DNA of 64,000 bases from Endozoicomonas sp. NE40 (GTDB lineage: Bacteria; Pseudomonadota; Gammaproteobacteria; Pseudomonadales; Endozoicomonadaceae): assembly GCF_040549045.1 (NCBI RefSeq), contig NZ_JBEWTB010000002.1:2766001-2830000 (forward strand), written 5' to 3'. How positions within the stretch are numbered: position 1 is the stretch's first letter; every line of letters starts with the position of its first letter. The position numbers and the translations under genes are program-made. This document shows positions 18,018-27,100 of this stretch, in pieces. The notes below the pieces were generated by a model that did no database searches, was not told the origin of the DNA, and was given only the letters and a program-made list of their open reading frames with translations.

Positions 18018-18983
18018 TTAAATATACGACGATAGCCATTCTGTATATTTTTCCCGGGTCTCATTTAGCTCATTAGGAAGATGGTGTCGTGCATCTTTCA
18101 GCATCAGAACTTCCGGGTCAGTAAACAGCTGTCTCAGTTTTGCGATATTGTATTTCGCATCAACGGTCCGGTCACAGGTACCCTGTATAACCAGAGGTTT
18201 GTACGGGCTTTTCTGACGATAACGTTCAATCTTCCGAATCCAGCGATCCATGGCGGATACCCACTGTGTGGGTAACACCTTCGGGGCAAGAGGGTCGTTG
18301 TGTGCCTTTTTCAGAAAGTCCGGGTCACGGGAATTATCGGTAAACGTTCGTGGCAACTGTTTGATAAACGGTCTGGCAAGATAGAGCTGAAACCGGCTGA
18401 GAGACCACATCCACGGTCGCACCAGAGGGGCCGAGAAAATCACTTTATCCAGTTCGGGCTGTTCACCGGTCAACTGCTCATGGGTCAGAAGATAGTCTGT
18501 CAGGATGGCGCAGCCTGTACTTTGTCCATAACCATGCCAGGGTCTGGCTAATCTGTCAGTGCTGGCTTTCATAATATCAGTCAGTATCTGCGTATAAACT
18601 GAAAAGTCCGCAATCGTGGCAGGCTCACCGCTCGATAGTCCGTGACCGGGCAGGTCAAAAGCCAGTACGTTGTAACCCTGCTGCAGTAAAAACGTCAGGA
18701 TATGACCAAACAGCCCCACATGATCGTAGTAACCGTGCAGAACAAAAAACGTTCCTTTGGCGCCGTCCTGCTCGAAGAGATGGCTGGCAATCCGGTAGTT
18801 GCCGCTATCAATAACACCAAACCGGTGTTGTACGCCTGTCAGCTGATTCTCAAGGTCGATGCCGTAGTAAGCGAAATACTCTTGCTCAATAGCGGTACAC
18901 TCCGGCACCTTTCTGACCTGCTCTTTACTGAAAAGAGGCTTCGGCTCCTGTTGTAAAGAGCGTTTTAATGTGTCGAAGTCCAT
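18018..18983 (-). CDS. Alpha/beta hydrolase, monoacylglycerol-lipase-like
   Basis: A 321-residue serine hydrolase. Motifs: oxyanion region FFVLHGYYDH, AFDLPGHGLSSG, nucleophile elbow GYGQSTG with Ser in GQSTG, acid in VIQGTCDRTVD, and His in DARHHLPNE. This set fits the serine aminopeptidase S33 / lysophospholipase group. No signal peptide is seen, so it is probably cytoplasmic, and the substrate is unknown. Its ATG overlaps the TGA of the upstream RfaH-like gene by one base (TGATG), so the two are translationally coupled. Confidence 0.88.
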   Translation of the reverse strand: MDFDTLKRSLQQEPKPLFSKEQVRKVPECTAIEQEYFAYYGIDLENQLTGVQHRFGVIDSGNYRIASHLFEQDGAKGTFFVLHGYYDHVGLFGHILTFLLQQGYNVLAFDLPGHGLSSGEPATIADFSVYTQILTDIMKASTDRLARPWHGYGQSTGCAILTDYLLTHEQLTGEQPELDKVIFSAPLVRPWMWSLSRFQLYLARPFIKQLPRTFTDNSRDPDFLKKAHNDPLAPKVLPTQWVSAMDRWIRKIERYRQKSPYKPLVIQGTCDRTVDAKYNIAKLRQLFTDPEVLMLKDARHHLPNELNETREKYTEWLSSYI

Positions 18984-19621
18984 CAGGCCTTTTCCAGATC
19001 ATCCAGGCGTACTTTCATACGTTGTTTTTTAACAACGGTTTTTTGGGTTGAGCCGTCACTCAGGCGTTGTTCCTGAATATGGCTGATCAGAATCTCACCA
19101 CGAAAAGAACCCAGATTTTTTTCAAAGGTCATTTCCAGGTGCTTGAACAGCGGATGGTTCATGACCACCTTGTCGCCAGGCTCCAGGGCATCAGGTTTTA
19201 TACCATCCGCTTTGTTGTTAAGGACTTTGACGATTTTTCGAATCTCATCAATAATCTCGTCACCGTTGGGTATGGGTTTGGGCAATAAATCAGACTTCGC
19301 TTTTTCTTCTTCTTTTTTGGACATTCGTCCAGAGCTGACCAGATGGCGAGTGATTCGGTTGAAATGCACCATTTCATGAACGCCGCGACAGGAGCGAATG
19401 GTGTGAAATTTTCCCAGATCTTTTTCCAGATCCAGCAGCAGAAACAGATAGCCGGGAAACAGAATTTCTTCCTTAACCGTTCCTTTGCTTTTCTGCCTGA
19501 ACACAGGGCAATAGGTGTCAAAACCGAGGTTGTTCAGATTTTCCGTGGCTCTCAGTTCCTGACGGACCTTGCTCTTGAGCAGGTACCAGCCTTCTTCTAA
19601 CAAGCACTCTCTATTAGACAT
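18983..19621 (-). CDS. rfaH: RfaH-like NusG-family transcription antiterminator, longer than usual
   Basis: NusG paralogue that binds RNA polymerase. The N-terminal NGN domain is evident (WYLLKSKVRQELRATENL, LGFDTYCPVF, FPGYLFLLLDL, IRSCRGVHEMVHFN), and a C-terminal KOW-type domain begins at LEPGDKVVMNHPLF. The protein is 212 residues against about 162 for E. coli RfaH; the extra length is a charged linker of about 45 residues (SKKEEEKAKSDLLPKPIP and following) between the domains. RfaH-type factors typically help expression of long operons such as toxin, LPS or capsule loci, so a link to the giant gene in this window is possible but is inference. It is coupled to the downstream hydrolase gene. 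Confidence 0.8.
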   Translation of the reverse strand: MSNRECLLEEGWYLLKSKVRQELRATENLNNLGFDTYCPVFRQKSKGTVKEEILFPGYLFLLLDLEKDLGKFHTIRSCRGVHEMVHFNRITRHLVSSGRMSKKEEEKAKSDLLPKPIPNGDEIIDEIRKIVKVLNNKADGIKPDALEPGDKVVMNHPLFKHLEMTFEKNLGSFRGEILISHIQEQRLSDGSTQKTVVKKQRMKVRLDDLEKA

Positions 19622-19987
19622 TAAAATTCCCTGAATGCTTTAGGTTTTCATAAAATTGCATGTCCAGCCGCAGGGCAGAACTGAAGGTCATTATAAAGAT
19701 CCTTGGAGAAATGTGGACACTTTTATCTCGGGATCGAGTGTGTCCGGATTGAGGTATAATAGTTGAAAAATGTAAGTTAGCGGTTACATATTGTAAACGG
19801 CGATGCTAGCGTACCATCATTTTTTATTTTTTGTCAGTGCAATCGAATAATTCACAAAGGGCATTGAAAAATGAGATGGGAAGGGCGAAGTAAGAGAGGT
19901 ATAAGAGCTGGGCTGACGCCCGGAGAACCCGGGCGTCAGCAGGGCTAAGTGCTATAAGAAAGCTATATAGCCCGTTGGACAGAGAGC
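19622..19987. other. 366-bp intergenic region between pgk and the RfaH-like gene
   Basis: The region holds the pgk terminator hairpin at its right end and the presumed minus-strand promoter of the RfaH-like gene at its left end. The middle is AT-rich. No open frame, tRNA or clear ops element was seen. Confidence 0.6.
19912..19940 (-). terminator. pgk terminator hairpin
   Basis: A perfect 12-bp GC-rich inverted repeat (gctgacgcccgg at 19912-19923, complement at 19929-19940) with a 5-nt loop, 48 bp past the pgk stop on the minus strand. The following minus-strand sequence is only moderately T-rich. Confidence 0.7.
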
Positions 19988-21151
19988 TTATTTGGAAGCT
20001 TCTTCCAGCATAGCAACAGCAGGCAGTTTCTTGCCTTCTACGAACTCCAGGAACGCACCACCACCAGTAGAGATGTAGGATACCTTGTCCTTGATGCCGT
20101 ACTTGTCGATTGCAGCCAGAGTGTCACCACCGCCAGCGATGGAGAACGCTTCAGATTCAGCGATCGCCAGAGACATGGAACGTGTGCCTTCGCCGAACTG
20201 GTCGAATTCGAATACGCCTACCGGGCCGTTCCACAGAATAGTTTTGGAAGACTTCAGTACTTCGTTGAACAGCTTCTGGGTTTCCGGACCAACGTCGAAG
20301 ATCATGTCGTCGTCTTCTACTTCGGAAACCAGTTTAACCACCGCAGGCTCGTTCTCGTCGAACTTCTTGCCGCAGATCACGTCAACAGGCATTGGCACGT
20401 CAACCTTTTCCATCAGCGCCCTGGCGTTAGGGATCAGGTCTGCTTCGTACAGGGACTTACCAACGTTGTGACCAGCAGCGGCCAGGAAGGTGTTGGCGAT
20501 ACCGCCACCAACGATCAGCTGGTCGCAGATGTCAGACAGGGACTCCAGAACGGTCAGCTTGGTAGACACCTTGGAGCCACCTACGATGGCGCACATTGGA
20601 CGCTCAGGCTTACCCAGAGCTTTGCCCAGCGCGTCCAGTTCACCCGCCAGCAGAGGACCTGCACACGCAACGTCAGCGAATTTGCCAACACCGTGAGTGG
20701 AAGCCTGGGCGCGGTGTGCAGTACCGAATGCGTCCATTACGTAAACGTCACACAGAGCGGCCATTTTTTTGGACAGTGCTTCGTCGTCTTTCTTTTCGCC
20801 TTTGTTGAAGCGAACGTTTTCCAGAATAACCAGCTCGCCTTCAGCCACTTCAAAGCCGCCTTCAACCCAGTCTTTGATCAGACGAACTTCTTTACCCAGC
20901 AGGTTGCCGATGTAGTCCGCTACTGGCTTCAGAGAGAACTGCTCATCGTATTCGCCTTCAGTTGGACGACCCAGGTGGGAAGTCGCCATCACTTTAGCGC
21001 CAGCTTCCAGAGCCATTTTGATGGTTGGCAGGGAAGCCAGGATGCGGGCATCGCTGGTGACCTTGCCGTCTTTTACTGGAACGTTCAGGTCTTCACGGAT
21101 CAGGACGCGTTTACCGGCCAGATCCAGGTCAGTCATTTTCAATACGTTCAT
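19988..21151 (-). CDS. pgk: Phosphoglycerate kinase
   Basis: Glycolytic/gluconeogenic enzyme transferring phosphate between 1,3-bisphosphoglycerate and ADP. The 387-residue length is normal. Motifs: RVLIREDLNVPVKDGKV, TSHLGRPTEG, LENVRFNKGEKKDD, AFGTAHRAQAST, AIVGGSKVSTKL, NGPVGVFEFDQFGEGT and the C-terminal GGGDTLAAI / STGGGAFLEF nucleotide-binding loops. ATG 21151 follows a gagagag Shine-Dalgarno-like stretch. It is followed by a hairpin terminator and lies 259 bp downstream of epd on the same strand, the classical epd-pgk order. The usual downstream fba is not here. Confidence 0.98.
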   Translation of the reverse strand: MNVLKMTDLDLAGKRVLIREDLNVPVKDGKVTSDARILASLPTIKMALEAGAKVMATSHLGRPTEGEYDEQFSLKPVADYIGNLLGKEVRLIKDWVEGGFEVAEGELVILENVRFNKGEKKDDEALSKKMAALCDVYVMDAFGTAHRAQASTHGVGKFADVACAGPLLAGELDALGKALGKPERPMCAIVGGSKVSTKLTVLESLSDICDQLIVGGGIANTFLAAAGHNVGKSLYEADLIPNARALMEKVDVPMPVDVICGKKFDENEPAVVKLVSEVEDDDMIFDVGPETQKLFNEVLKSSKTILWNGPVGVFEFDQFGEGTRSMSLAIAESEAFSIAGGGDTLAAIDKYGIKDKVSYISTGGGAFLEFVEGKKLPAVAMLEEASK

Positions 21152-21410
21152 GAGGTCTCTCTCTCAATGACGAGTCAGACAAAGTGGCAGGTTTGTGGCT
21201 CAACAGGATAACTCCCGTACAATCACCACAACCCTTAAAAATGCGGGGACGATACCATAATCTGCTGAGGGTAGGTACGTAGGTGACTGCCAATACGGTT
21301 AGAAAATTGATATGGATCATGGTGGTTATCAAGGGTTAACGACAGGCAACGAAGTTACTCGCAGAGCATCCCCGGATAACACCTTCAGTTCATCTCAACC
21401 CCTGATAAAA

Positions 21411-22433
21411 TCAGAGCTTTGAGTGATCCAGCCAGTGACAGGCAACATCCAGCATACGGTTTGAGAACCCCCACTCATTGTCGAACCAGCATAGCAGTTT
21501 CAGCAGTTTCCCGGAGGTCACTTTGGTCTGGGTGCCGTCGATCACACAGGAGCGGGCATCGTGATTGAAATCTACAGAAGCATGCGGCTCATGGGAAATG
21601 CCCATTATGCCTTCCAGTCGTCCCCAGGTGGCTCTTTCCAGAATAAGGTTGACTTCTTCTTCCGTGGTTTCACGCTGGACGTGAACGGTTAAATCCATGC
21701 AGGAAACGTTGATGGTAGGAACCCGCACAGAGTTTGCCTTGAAGCGTCCTTTCAGCTCCGGCAGCAAACGGTCAATACCTTTTGCCAGCCCGGTATCGAC
21801 CGGAATGATGGAATGCAGGGCGCTGCGGGTCAGGCGCAGGTCGCTCTTGTGATAGGCGTCAATAACTGGCTGGTCATTCATGGCTGAATGAATGGTGGTA
21901 ATAGTTCCGTAATCAATTCCCAGCGCGTCGTTCAGGGTTTTCAGTACCGGCACAATACAATTGGTGGTACAGGATGCGTTTGAGACCACCCGGTCTGAGG
22001 GGCTGATGGATTCTTCGTTGATGCCATAAACAATAGTGGCATCAACATCGGTTTGGGCTGGTTGGGAAAACAGCAGCTTTGGGGAGCCGCTTTCCAGATG
22101 CAGCTCGGCGGTATGCCGATCCTTGAATGAACCGGAACATTCCAGCAACAGGTCTATGCCATGGGCTTTCCAGTTGATGCCCTGTGGGTTGGAAGCATTA
22201 AGAATGTTGATCCGGTCTCCGTCAACAAACAGATCACTGCCGGAATGTTCCACCCTTGCCGGAAAGCGGCCATGTGTCGTGTCATAACGGGTGAGATACG
22301 CCAGGGTTTCAATATCAGATAACTCGTTAACAGCTACCACCTGAAGCTTGTGTCGGTAGCCATTTTCATAGAGAGCCCTGAGAACACACTGGCCTATGCG
22401 ACCATAACCATTAATAGCAACCTTGTAAGCCAT
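21411..22433 (-). CDS. epd: Erythrose-4-phosphate dehydrogenase (GapA-like)
   Basis: NAD-dependent oxidation of erythrose-4-phosphate to 4-phosphoerythronate for pyridoxal phosphate synthesis. The 340-residue protein has the GAPDH-fold NAD site (VAINGYGRIGQCVLRALYE), the catalytic SNASCTTNCIVPV with Cys, and TTIHSAMNDQPVIDAYH, which is typical of Epd rather than glycolytic GapA. The C-terminal WFDNEWGFSNRMLD is conserved. Position upstream of pgk supports Epd. A glyceraldehyde-3-phosphate dehydrogenase role cannot be fully excluded. Confidence 0.92.
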   Translation of the reverse strand: MAYKVAINGYGRIGQCVLRALYENGYRHKLQVVAVNELSDIETLAYLTRYDTTHGRFPARVEHSGSDLFVDGDRINILNASNPQGINWKAHGIDLLLECSGSFKDRHTAELHLESGSPKLLFSQPAQTDVDATIVYGINEESISPSDRVVSNASCTTNCIVPVLKTLNDALGIDYGTITTIHSAMNDQPVIDAYHKSDLRLTRSALHSIIPVDTGLAKGIDRLLPELKGRFKANSVRVPTINVSCMDLTVHVQRETTEEEVNLILERATWGRLEGIMGISHEPHASVDFNHDARSCVIDGTQTKVTSGKLLKLLCWFDNEWGFSNRMLDVACHWLDHSKL

Positions 22434-22515
22434 GGCACTTCACCCCCTTGTCCCTGCGACTTTCCCCTGCGAAGGCGGCAATTATAAGCGGGTTTTGCTG
22501 AACCTGTCATCGGGC

Positions 22516-22583
22516 CGGTTTTCTAGCACTATCGGTTTTCTAGCACTATCGGTTTTCTGGCACTATTCATTTTCAGGCGCTAT
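22516..22583 (+). repeat. 17-bp tandem repeat, about 4 copies
   Basis: Three near-identical copies of cggttttctagcactat (22516-22532, 22533-22549, 22550-22566) and a degraded fourth (22567-22583) that runs into the stop region of the lipoprotein gene. No coding or hairpin role is evident. Confidence 0.85.
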
Positions 22584-23137
22584 GGCTGACTGCCGGAATC
22601 TGAGCCGGGTGACGAAATCAGTACATACACGGTCCAGTCATCCGAAAACAGCCCTTTGGTGTTAACCAGTTGAGTTGAGCCACGAACCTGTCCGTTCAAC
22701 AGGTATTCTGTTTTTTCACCTTTGTTGTCTGGAAGCTGTTCATGTCGTGTCGCAACGCTGGCAGCTTTGACGCATTGCTGGATGGTGCTGTTGGTTTCAT
22801 CGTAAATGGCCTGTGCAGACTGAGCGTCGGGCAGGACTTTGCTGCAGACAAAACTATAGCGGTTTGCCCATTGCCAGATTTCACAGCTGGTTTTCAGTGG
22901 CTGGTAAGTCGATTTCCAAAGGGTGATTTTGTTCTGGAAGTTTGGCTGTGAACGAATGGCCCGGAAGCCGTTGCTGCTGTTGTCGAACACATAATTAATC
23001 TGCCCACAGACATCCTGCTGATCGGGTTGTTGTGCAGTCAGCTGTCTTTCTTTTTCAAGATGAGAGGCGCAGCCTGTCAGCAGTGCAACCGACACGGTAA
23101 GGAAGGCAAAGGGTTTAGGGGGTAATCGAACAGACAT
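22580..23137 (-). CDS. Putative lipoprotein of unknown function
   Basis: A 185-residue protein with a lipoprotein signal: hydrophobic h-region FAFLTVSVALLTG then lipobox LTGC with Cys near residue 23. After the lipobox it is soluble and Gln/Ser-rich with no family I recognise. ATG 23137 is chosen because caggag lies about 8 nt upstream; an in-frame TTG six bases earlier is less likely. It probably sits in the outer membrane, facing the periplasm (no Asp at +2; Ala-Ser-His follows the Cys). The last codons overlap a 17-bp repeat array. Confidence 0.75.
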   Translation of the reverse strand: MSVRLPPKPFAFLTVSVALLTGCASHLEKERQLTAQQPDQQDVCGQINYVFDNSSNGFRAIRSQPNFQNKITLWKSTYQPLKTSCEIWQWANRYSFVCSKVLPDAQSAQAIYDETNSTIQQCVKAASVATRHEQLPDNKGEKTEYLLNGQVRGSTQLVNTKGLFSDDWTVYVLISSPGSDSGSQP

Positions 23138-23290
23138 TGACAACTCCTGAGACCTGATTTTTATAGTGCTCTCTATCAGCTATGCAAACTATCAAGCTAT
23201 GCAAACGATGCAAGAGTGCAGGAGGAATACCGAACGTACAGTGTCTGGTATTCTAACACAGGCTTGTTTTTTTGCCCGAACGCCCTCTGA

Positions 23291-24673
23291 TCAAAAGCGA
23301 TAATTCAGCTGTGCCGCCGCAATGTGCGAACTGGTTTTGTATTCACCTGTAATTTTGCCATAGTTTTCGTCAACAGCGTGTGGTGCAGTGCCTTTATATT
23401 TAGATTCGGAAATTTTGCCTTTATCCAGCACCACATAGGCGTAAGACACGTCAATGCTCAGACTTTCTGTCGCCTGCCAGTTTACTCCGCAGGTAAACCA
23501 GTTCCGGTCAGCATCCGGAGAGCGGACTGTACGGTTTTTGTCGTCAACCGGAGAGTTGTCTCTCATGTAGCCAAAGCGCAGTAGCCATTGTGGCGACACC
23601 TGCCAGGATGCTCCAATTGAGTAAGCCCACACGTCTTTCCAGTTCATGGGAATATAGGACGATGGGTTGGTTGTTATTTCAGGAGGCAGGCTGGGAAAGC
23701 CTCCTGACAGACTGACCTTCATCTTGTTTTTAGCTTTGACGTAAAACTCCTCAAAATGACTCCAGCGGGTCCAGGTGGCATCGGCCATCAGGGTCCAGCG
23801 AGGATCAACTTTGTGGGTAATGCTCAGTGCGGCCCGTTCGGGCATGGTGATATCGAGTTTGGCACCGACCTTGTCATTGACCGTTGCATTAATCAGTGGA
23901 TTTTCGGGAATCGCCAGCCTGCCATGGGCCTTGATATCGCCATCCAGGGTAAAATCCAGCTTTGAATGGTAAACAGCGCCAACCTTCGTTTGCTCATTCA
24001 CCTGCCATATCGCACCGATATTCCAGCCAAAGGTATTATCATCGCCCTCTATCGTCGCATCTATGGGCAGAACGTCCGGTACACCAGAGCTTTGTGTCAG
24101 TTTGCCATTGACGTGTGAACCAATCAGGCCAATACCGATAGCAAAGTCTTCACGTAATTTAAACGACAAAGTACCTTGTAAATTAATCACTTTAACACTG
24201 GTTTTGTCGGCGAAGTATTTACCAGGCCAGTCATTATCGTAGTCCAGTTCAATACCATAGGGACCATAAGCACTCAAACCAAAAGTCAATTGATCGTTGA
24301 AAGGCATTGAGAAATGGCCGAAGGGAACCGGCGTCGTTTTTTGATAGTCTGTGGATTTGCCGACAAGAGTTTCCCCGCTGACAATACCCCCAAATCGCGG
24401 GGGACGGGTATACTGCCCTTTAAACTCACCCCCTTTAAAGATCACTGCTGAACCGGCAGAGAGTATCGTATGGGTAACAAAGCTGAGTCCGGCAGGGTTG
24501 TTTGCCGCTATGGAAGCGTCGACAGGGTTTGAGGCACGACCGGCAAAGGCTGTTCCCATATAGCTGGCAGAGTTTTCATTGATACCGTAGCCTGCTGCCA
24601 GACAGTGCGCAGAGTATGCAATAACACAGGATAGTGAGGCTGATCGGTATAAACTGGCGGAGAGGTGATGCAT
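23291..24673 (-). CDS. Outer membrane protein transport protein, FadL/OmpP1 family
   Basis: Beta-barrel porin for uptake of long-chain fatty acids or other hydrophobic compounds. The precursor has a signal peptide ending near CLAAGYG, followed by the FadL hatch-domain signature INENSASYMGTAFAGRAS and SIAANNPAGLS. The body alternates polar and aromatic residues as in a barrel (GLSAYGPYGIELDYDNDWPG, YSIGASWQVSPQWLLRFGY) and ends in a terminal Phe (AAQLNYRF), as expected for BAM recognition. ATG 24673 is preferred because gagg lies 6 nt upstream; ATG 24688 would add five residues. It may supply host lipids (inference). Confidence 0.9.
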   Translation of the reverse strand: MHHLSASLYRSASLSCVIAYSAHCLAAGYGINENSASYMGTAFAGRASNPVDASIAANNPAGLSFVTHTILSAGSAVIFKGGEFKGQYTRPPRFGGIVSGETLVGKSTDYQKTTPVPFGHFSMPFNDQLTFGLSAYGPYGIELDYDNDWPGKYFADKTSVKVINLQGTLSFKLREDFAIGIGLIGSHVNGKLTQSSGVPDVLPIDATIEGDDNTFGWNIGAIWQVNEQTKVGAVYHSKLDFTLDGDIKAHGRLAIPENPLINATVNDKVGAKLDITMPERAALSITHKVDPRWTLMADATWTRWSHFEEFYVKAKNKMKVSLSGGFPSLPPEITTNPSSYIPMNWKDVWAYSIGASWQVSPQWLLRFGYMRDNSPVDDKNRTVRSPDADRNWFTCGVNWQATESLSIDVSYAYVVLDKGKISESKYKGTAPHAVDENYGKITGEYKTSSHIAAAQLNYRF

Positions 24674-24805
24674 GGTAAACCTCGACATAGAGGACTGACA
24701 AAGGAAGCCTGGTCAGGTGAGCGATAGCCGAAATATAAAAAGCATCAGAGTTTTATAGTTTGTCTGGTGGAAAACGCAGAAGAAAATGTTTTGAATGGTT
24801 GTTTG

Positions 24806-24842
24806 AAAAGACGGCCCTGAATGTCTGCAAAGCCGTCTTTTT
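24806..24842. terminator. Hairpin terminator between the FadL-like and TRIC-type genes
   Basis: A 10-bp stem (aaaagacggc at 24806-24815, complement at 24832-24841) with a 16-nt loop and T runs on both strands. It most likely ends the minus-strand TRIC-type gene whose stop is at 24848. Confidence 0.75.
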
Positions 24843-24847
24843 ATGGA

Positions 24848-25462
24848 TTATTTGGAGACTTGCGGCAACTGAAAACGTGGCAGGGAAATATTGTTATACA
24901 GCGCGAACAGTCGCATAAACAGAACTAAACTCGCAGAAATAACGGTTGTTGCTGCGTAACCCAGAACTGGATTCAGAAAAACAAATACAGCTCCGCCAGC
25001 AATGGCTGCTGAGGCATACACCTCTTTGCGCAGCACGTTAGGCATTTCATCAGCCAGCACATCCCGGATAGCACCACCGCCACAGCCGGTCAGGACGCCC
25101 ATCATTACCGCAACAACAGGCTCTGCACCATAAGCCAGAGCTTTGCCCACACCAATCACAACGAAGACAGCCAGCCCTAGTGCATCGGCAACCTGAAGTG
25201 GCCACTGAGCCTTTTCATGCCAGTTACGCAGTGCAATGGCGAGCAGGGTAGAAGCAAAAATAACCGTTATGTACAGGGTGTCCTGAAACCAGAAGACAGG
25301 TGTCGAACCTAACAGCAAATCACGAATGGTTCCGCCGCCCACTGCGGTCACGAAAGCCAATACCATGGCACCAAATATATCCATGTCTTTACGACAGGCG
25401 ACCCAGGCCCCGCTGATGGCAAAAACAGCGGTACCAAATAAATCCAGGCTATATAACAGCAT
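24848..25462 (-). CDS. TRIC-type cation channel / UPF0126 membrane protein (YicG-like)
   Basis: A 204-residue inner-membrane protein with about seven hydrophobic spans and the paired glycine-rich repeats of the family: VTAVGGGTIRDLLLG and LTGCGGGAIRDVLADEMP. These internal repeats are the hallmark of bacterial TRIC homologues (YicG/UPF0126), which form trimeric cation channels. ATG 25462 (MLLYSLDLFGTAVFAISG) is chosen because it gives the family N-terminus; a longer frame to 25561 has no support. The physiological ion is unknown. Confidence 0.88.
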   Translation of the reverse strand: MLLYSLDLFGTAVFAISGAWVACRKDMDIFGAMVLAFVTAVGGGTIRDLLLGSTPVFWFQDTLYITVIFASTLLAIALRNWHEKAQWPLQVADALGLAVFVVIGVGKALAYGAEPVVAVMMGVLTGCGGGAIRDVLADEMPNVLRKEVYASAAIAGGAVFVFLNPVLGYAATTVISASLVLFMRLFALYNNISLPRFQLPQVSK

Positions 25463-25574
25463 GTTCAGACTGACTGCGCAGGTTAGAAAACAGACGCGAT
25501 TATATAGCCGGTAGTTGATGGTCAAATATAGCCGGAAACCGTTGTGTGGTGCGGGGCGCACCTACCTGAAATGA

Positions 25575-26834
25575 TCAGGCAGATATTTTTTCTTTGCTGG
25601 TCAGAGTTTCTTTTTGCGGTTCCAACTCTGTTGCAGGAGCGCCGCCATTCGATACCAGCAACAGGCTCATAACAGACAACGTACCACAAGCTGCCATGAC
25701 CATAGCCATTGGCATGGCCGTACCGTCATGTAGCAGACCAACAATAGCGGTTGTTGCGGCACCAATGCTAAAGCGCAGTGCGCCTGCCATAGCATTGGCG
25801 GTACCTGCTGACCTTGGGAAGTGGGCCAGGGCCAAAGCGTTGGAGTTTGGTCCTGTTAAACCAATACAGCCGACATAAACGACAACCGGCAAGACAATAC
25901 CGGCCAGCCCGGCGCTTCCTGTTTTGGCAGTCAGAAGCAGGGCAAAGGCAGCCACTGCAGCGCTCATGCTGCCGGTTCGGAGGATGTTAAACAGGGGCAT
26001 ACGACCAATCAGGCGGATATTGATCATATTCATAATGCCCATAGCAACCATGTTCAGGCCAAACACCAGCCCATAACTTTCCGGACTAACACCATAAAGT
26101 TCGATATAAACAAAAGGCGATCCGGCAATAAAGGCAAACATGCCACCAAAGAAAAAGCCATGGCACAGAATACAGCCCATGGCATTACGGTTTTTAAGGA
26201 TGCTGATATAGGTTGCAGCCAGTTTTTTTGCCGGAACAATTAAACGGCGATCTTCTGGTAATGTTTCAGGCACTCGCCACAGGGCCAGACACATGGCCAG
26301 AAAAGCCAGTGCTGCCAGGAAGATAAACAGGCTTTCCCAACCGAAGAATCTTAAGATCTGCCCACCCAGCAATGGTGCCATAAGCGGAGCAACCGTCATT
26401 ACCAGCAGGATAGACGACAATGCCTTTGCGCTTTCCTGTCGGGGAAACAGATCCCGAACCATGGCGGGAATGGTCACCATAACAGCAGCCCCCGCCATCG
26501 CCTGCAATACCCGCACGACAATCAGCTGGTTGGCATCGGTACACATGGCGGCCAGTATGTTGGTAACGATATAACCAACCAGCCCCGGCAGCATCACTTT
26601 CTGGCGGCCAAAGCGGTCCGATAAAGGCCCGTAGAGTAACTGCCCCAATGCAAAGCCGATAGTGTAGGCGCTGAGGGTAAACTGGATTTTACTGAGGGGT
26701 TCTCCCATATCGTCGGCAATGGCTGGCAGAGCCGGAAGATAGAGATCAATGGCCATAGGGCCAAGCATGGTGAGAGCACCAAGGGTCAGAATGAAGAGCA
26801 TCCTTTCATTCTTGTTGTGTATATCGATGGTCAT
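25575..26834 (-). CDS. Bcr/CflA family multidrug efflux MFS transporter
   Basis: A 419-residue, 12-span major facilitator antiporter. Family landmarks: LGPMAIDLYLPALPAIADD in the first span, motif A GPLSDRFGRQKVMLPGL after span 2, VRVLQAMAGAAVMVTIPAMVRDLF and MTVAPLMAPLLGGQI in spans 4-5, all typical of the Bcr/CflA group exporting drugs or metabolites. The protein ends in a short charged tail. It stands alone with its start facing the REP-like element. Confidence 0.92.
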   Translation of the reverse strand: MTIDIHNKNERMLFILTLGALTMLGPMAIDLYLPALPAIADDMGEPLSKIQFTLSAYTIGFALGQLLYGPLSDRFGRQKVMLPGLVGYIVTNILAAMCTDANQLIVVRVLQAMAGAAVMVTIPAMVRDLFPRQESAKALSSILLVMTVAPLMAPLLGGQILRFFGWESLFIFLAALAFLAMCLALWRVPETLPEDRRLIVPAKKLAATYISILKNRNAMGCILCHGFFFGGMFAFIAGSPFVYIELYGVSPESYGLVFGLNMVAMGIMNMINIRLIGRMPLFNILRTGSMSAAVAAFALLLTAKTGSAGLAGIVLPVVVYVGCIGLTGPNSNALALAHFPRSAGTANAMAGALRFSIGAATTAIVGLLHDGTAMPMAMVMAACGTLSVMSLLLVSNGGAPATELEPQKETLTSKEKISA

Positions 26835-27029
26835 ATAACTGCCTGAGATAATCGTTATTTTGACAACTTTGTCGTTATAAGCTCCTTCTGTTTAGGTTAG
26901 TTATTTGAATAAACGTCTTATGTCGTAAAACAAGGGTCGTAAAACAGAGGAGGCAGACAATTATAAAATTAATCAGAATATAAATATATCAGCTTAGATA
27001 GAAATGATTATTATTTGAAAATTTAGCCT

Positions 27030-27094
27030 CGTCGTTCCCGCGCAGGCGGGAACCCACCACGAACAGTGGATCCCTGCCTGCGCGGGGATGACGA
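27030..27094. repeat. REP-like inverted repeat at the 3' end of the alcohol dehydrogenase gene
   Basis: Two imperfect inverted copies of a GC-rich element (cgtcgttcccgcgcaggcgg and, reversed, tgcctgcgcggggatgacg) separated by about 20 bp form a long hairpin in AT-rich surroundings, 7 bp from the stop codon. It looks like the 'cgtcattcccgcg-aggcgggaa' class of dispersed palindromes in many proteobacteria and may act as a terminator or mRNA stabiliser. Confidence 0.75.
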
Positions 27095-27100
27095 TGGGGA

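Noticed and set aside
19622..19987. ops element for the RfaH-like factor
   Set aside because: Short stretches such as ggcgatgctagcg resemble it only loosely and do not match GGCGGTAGnnTG.
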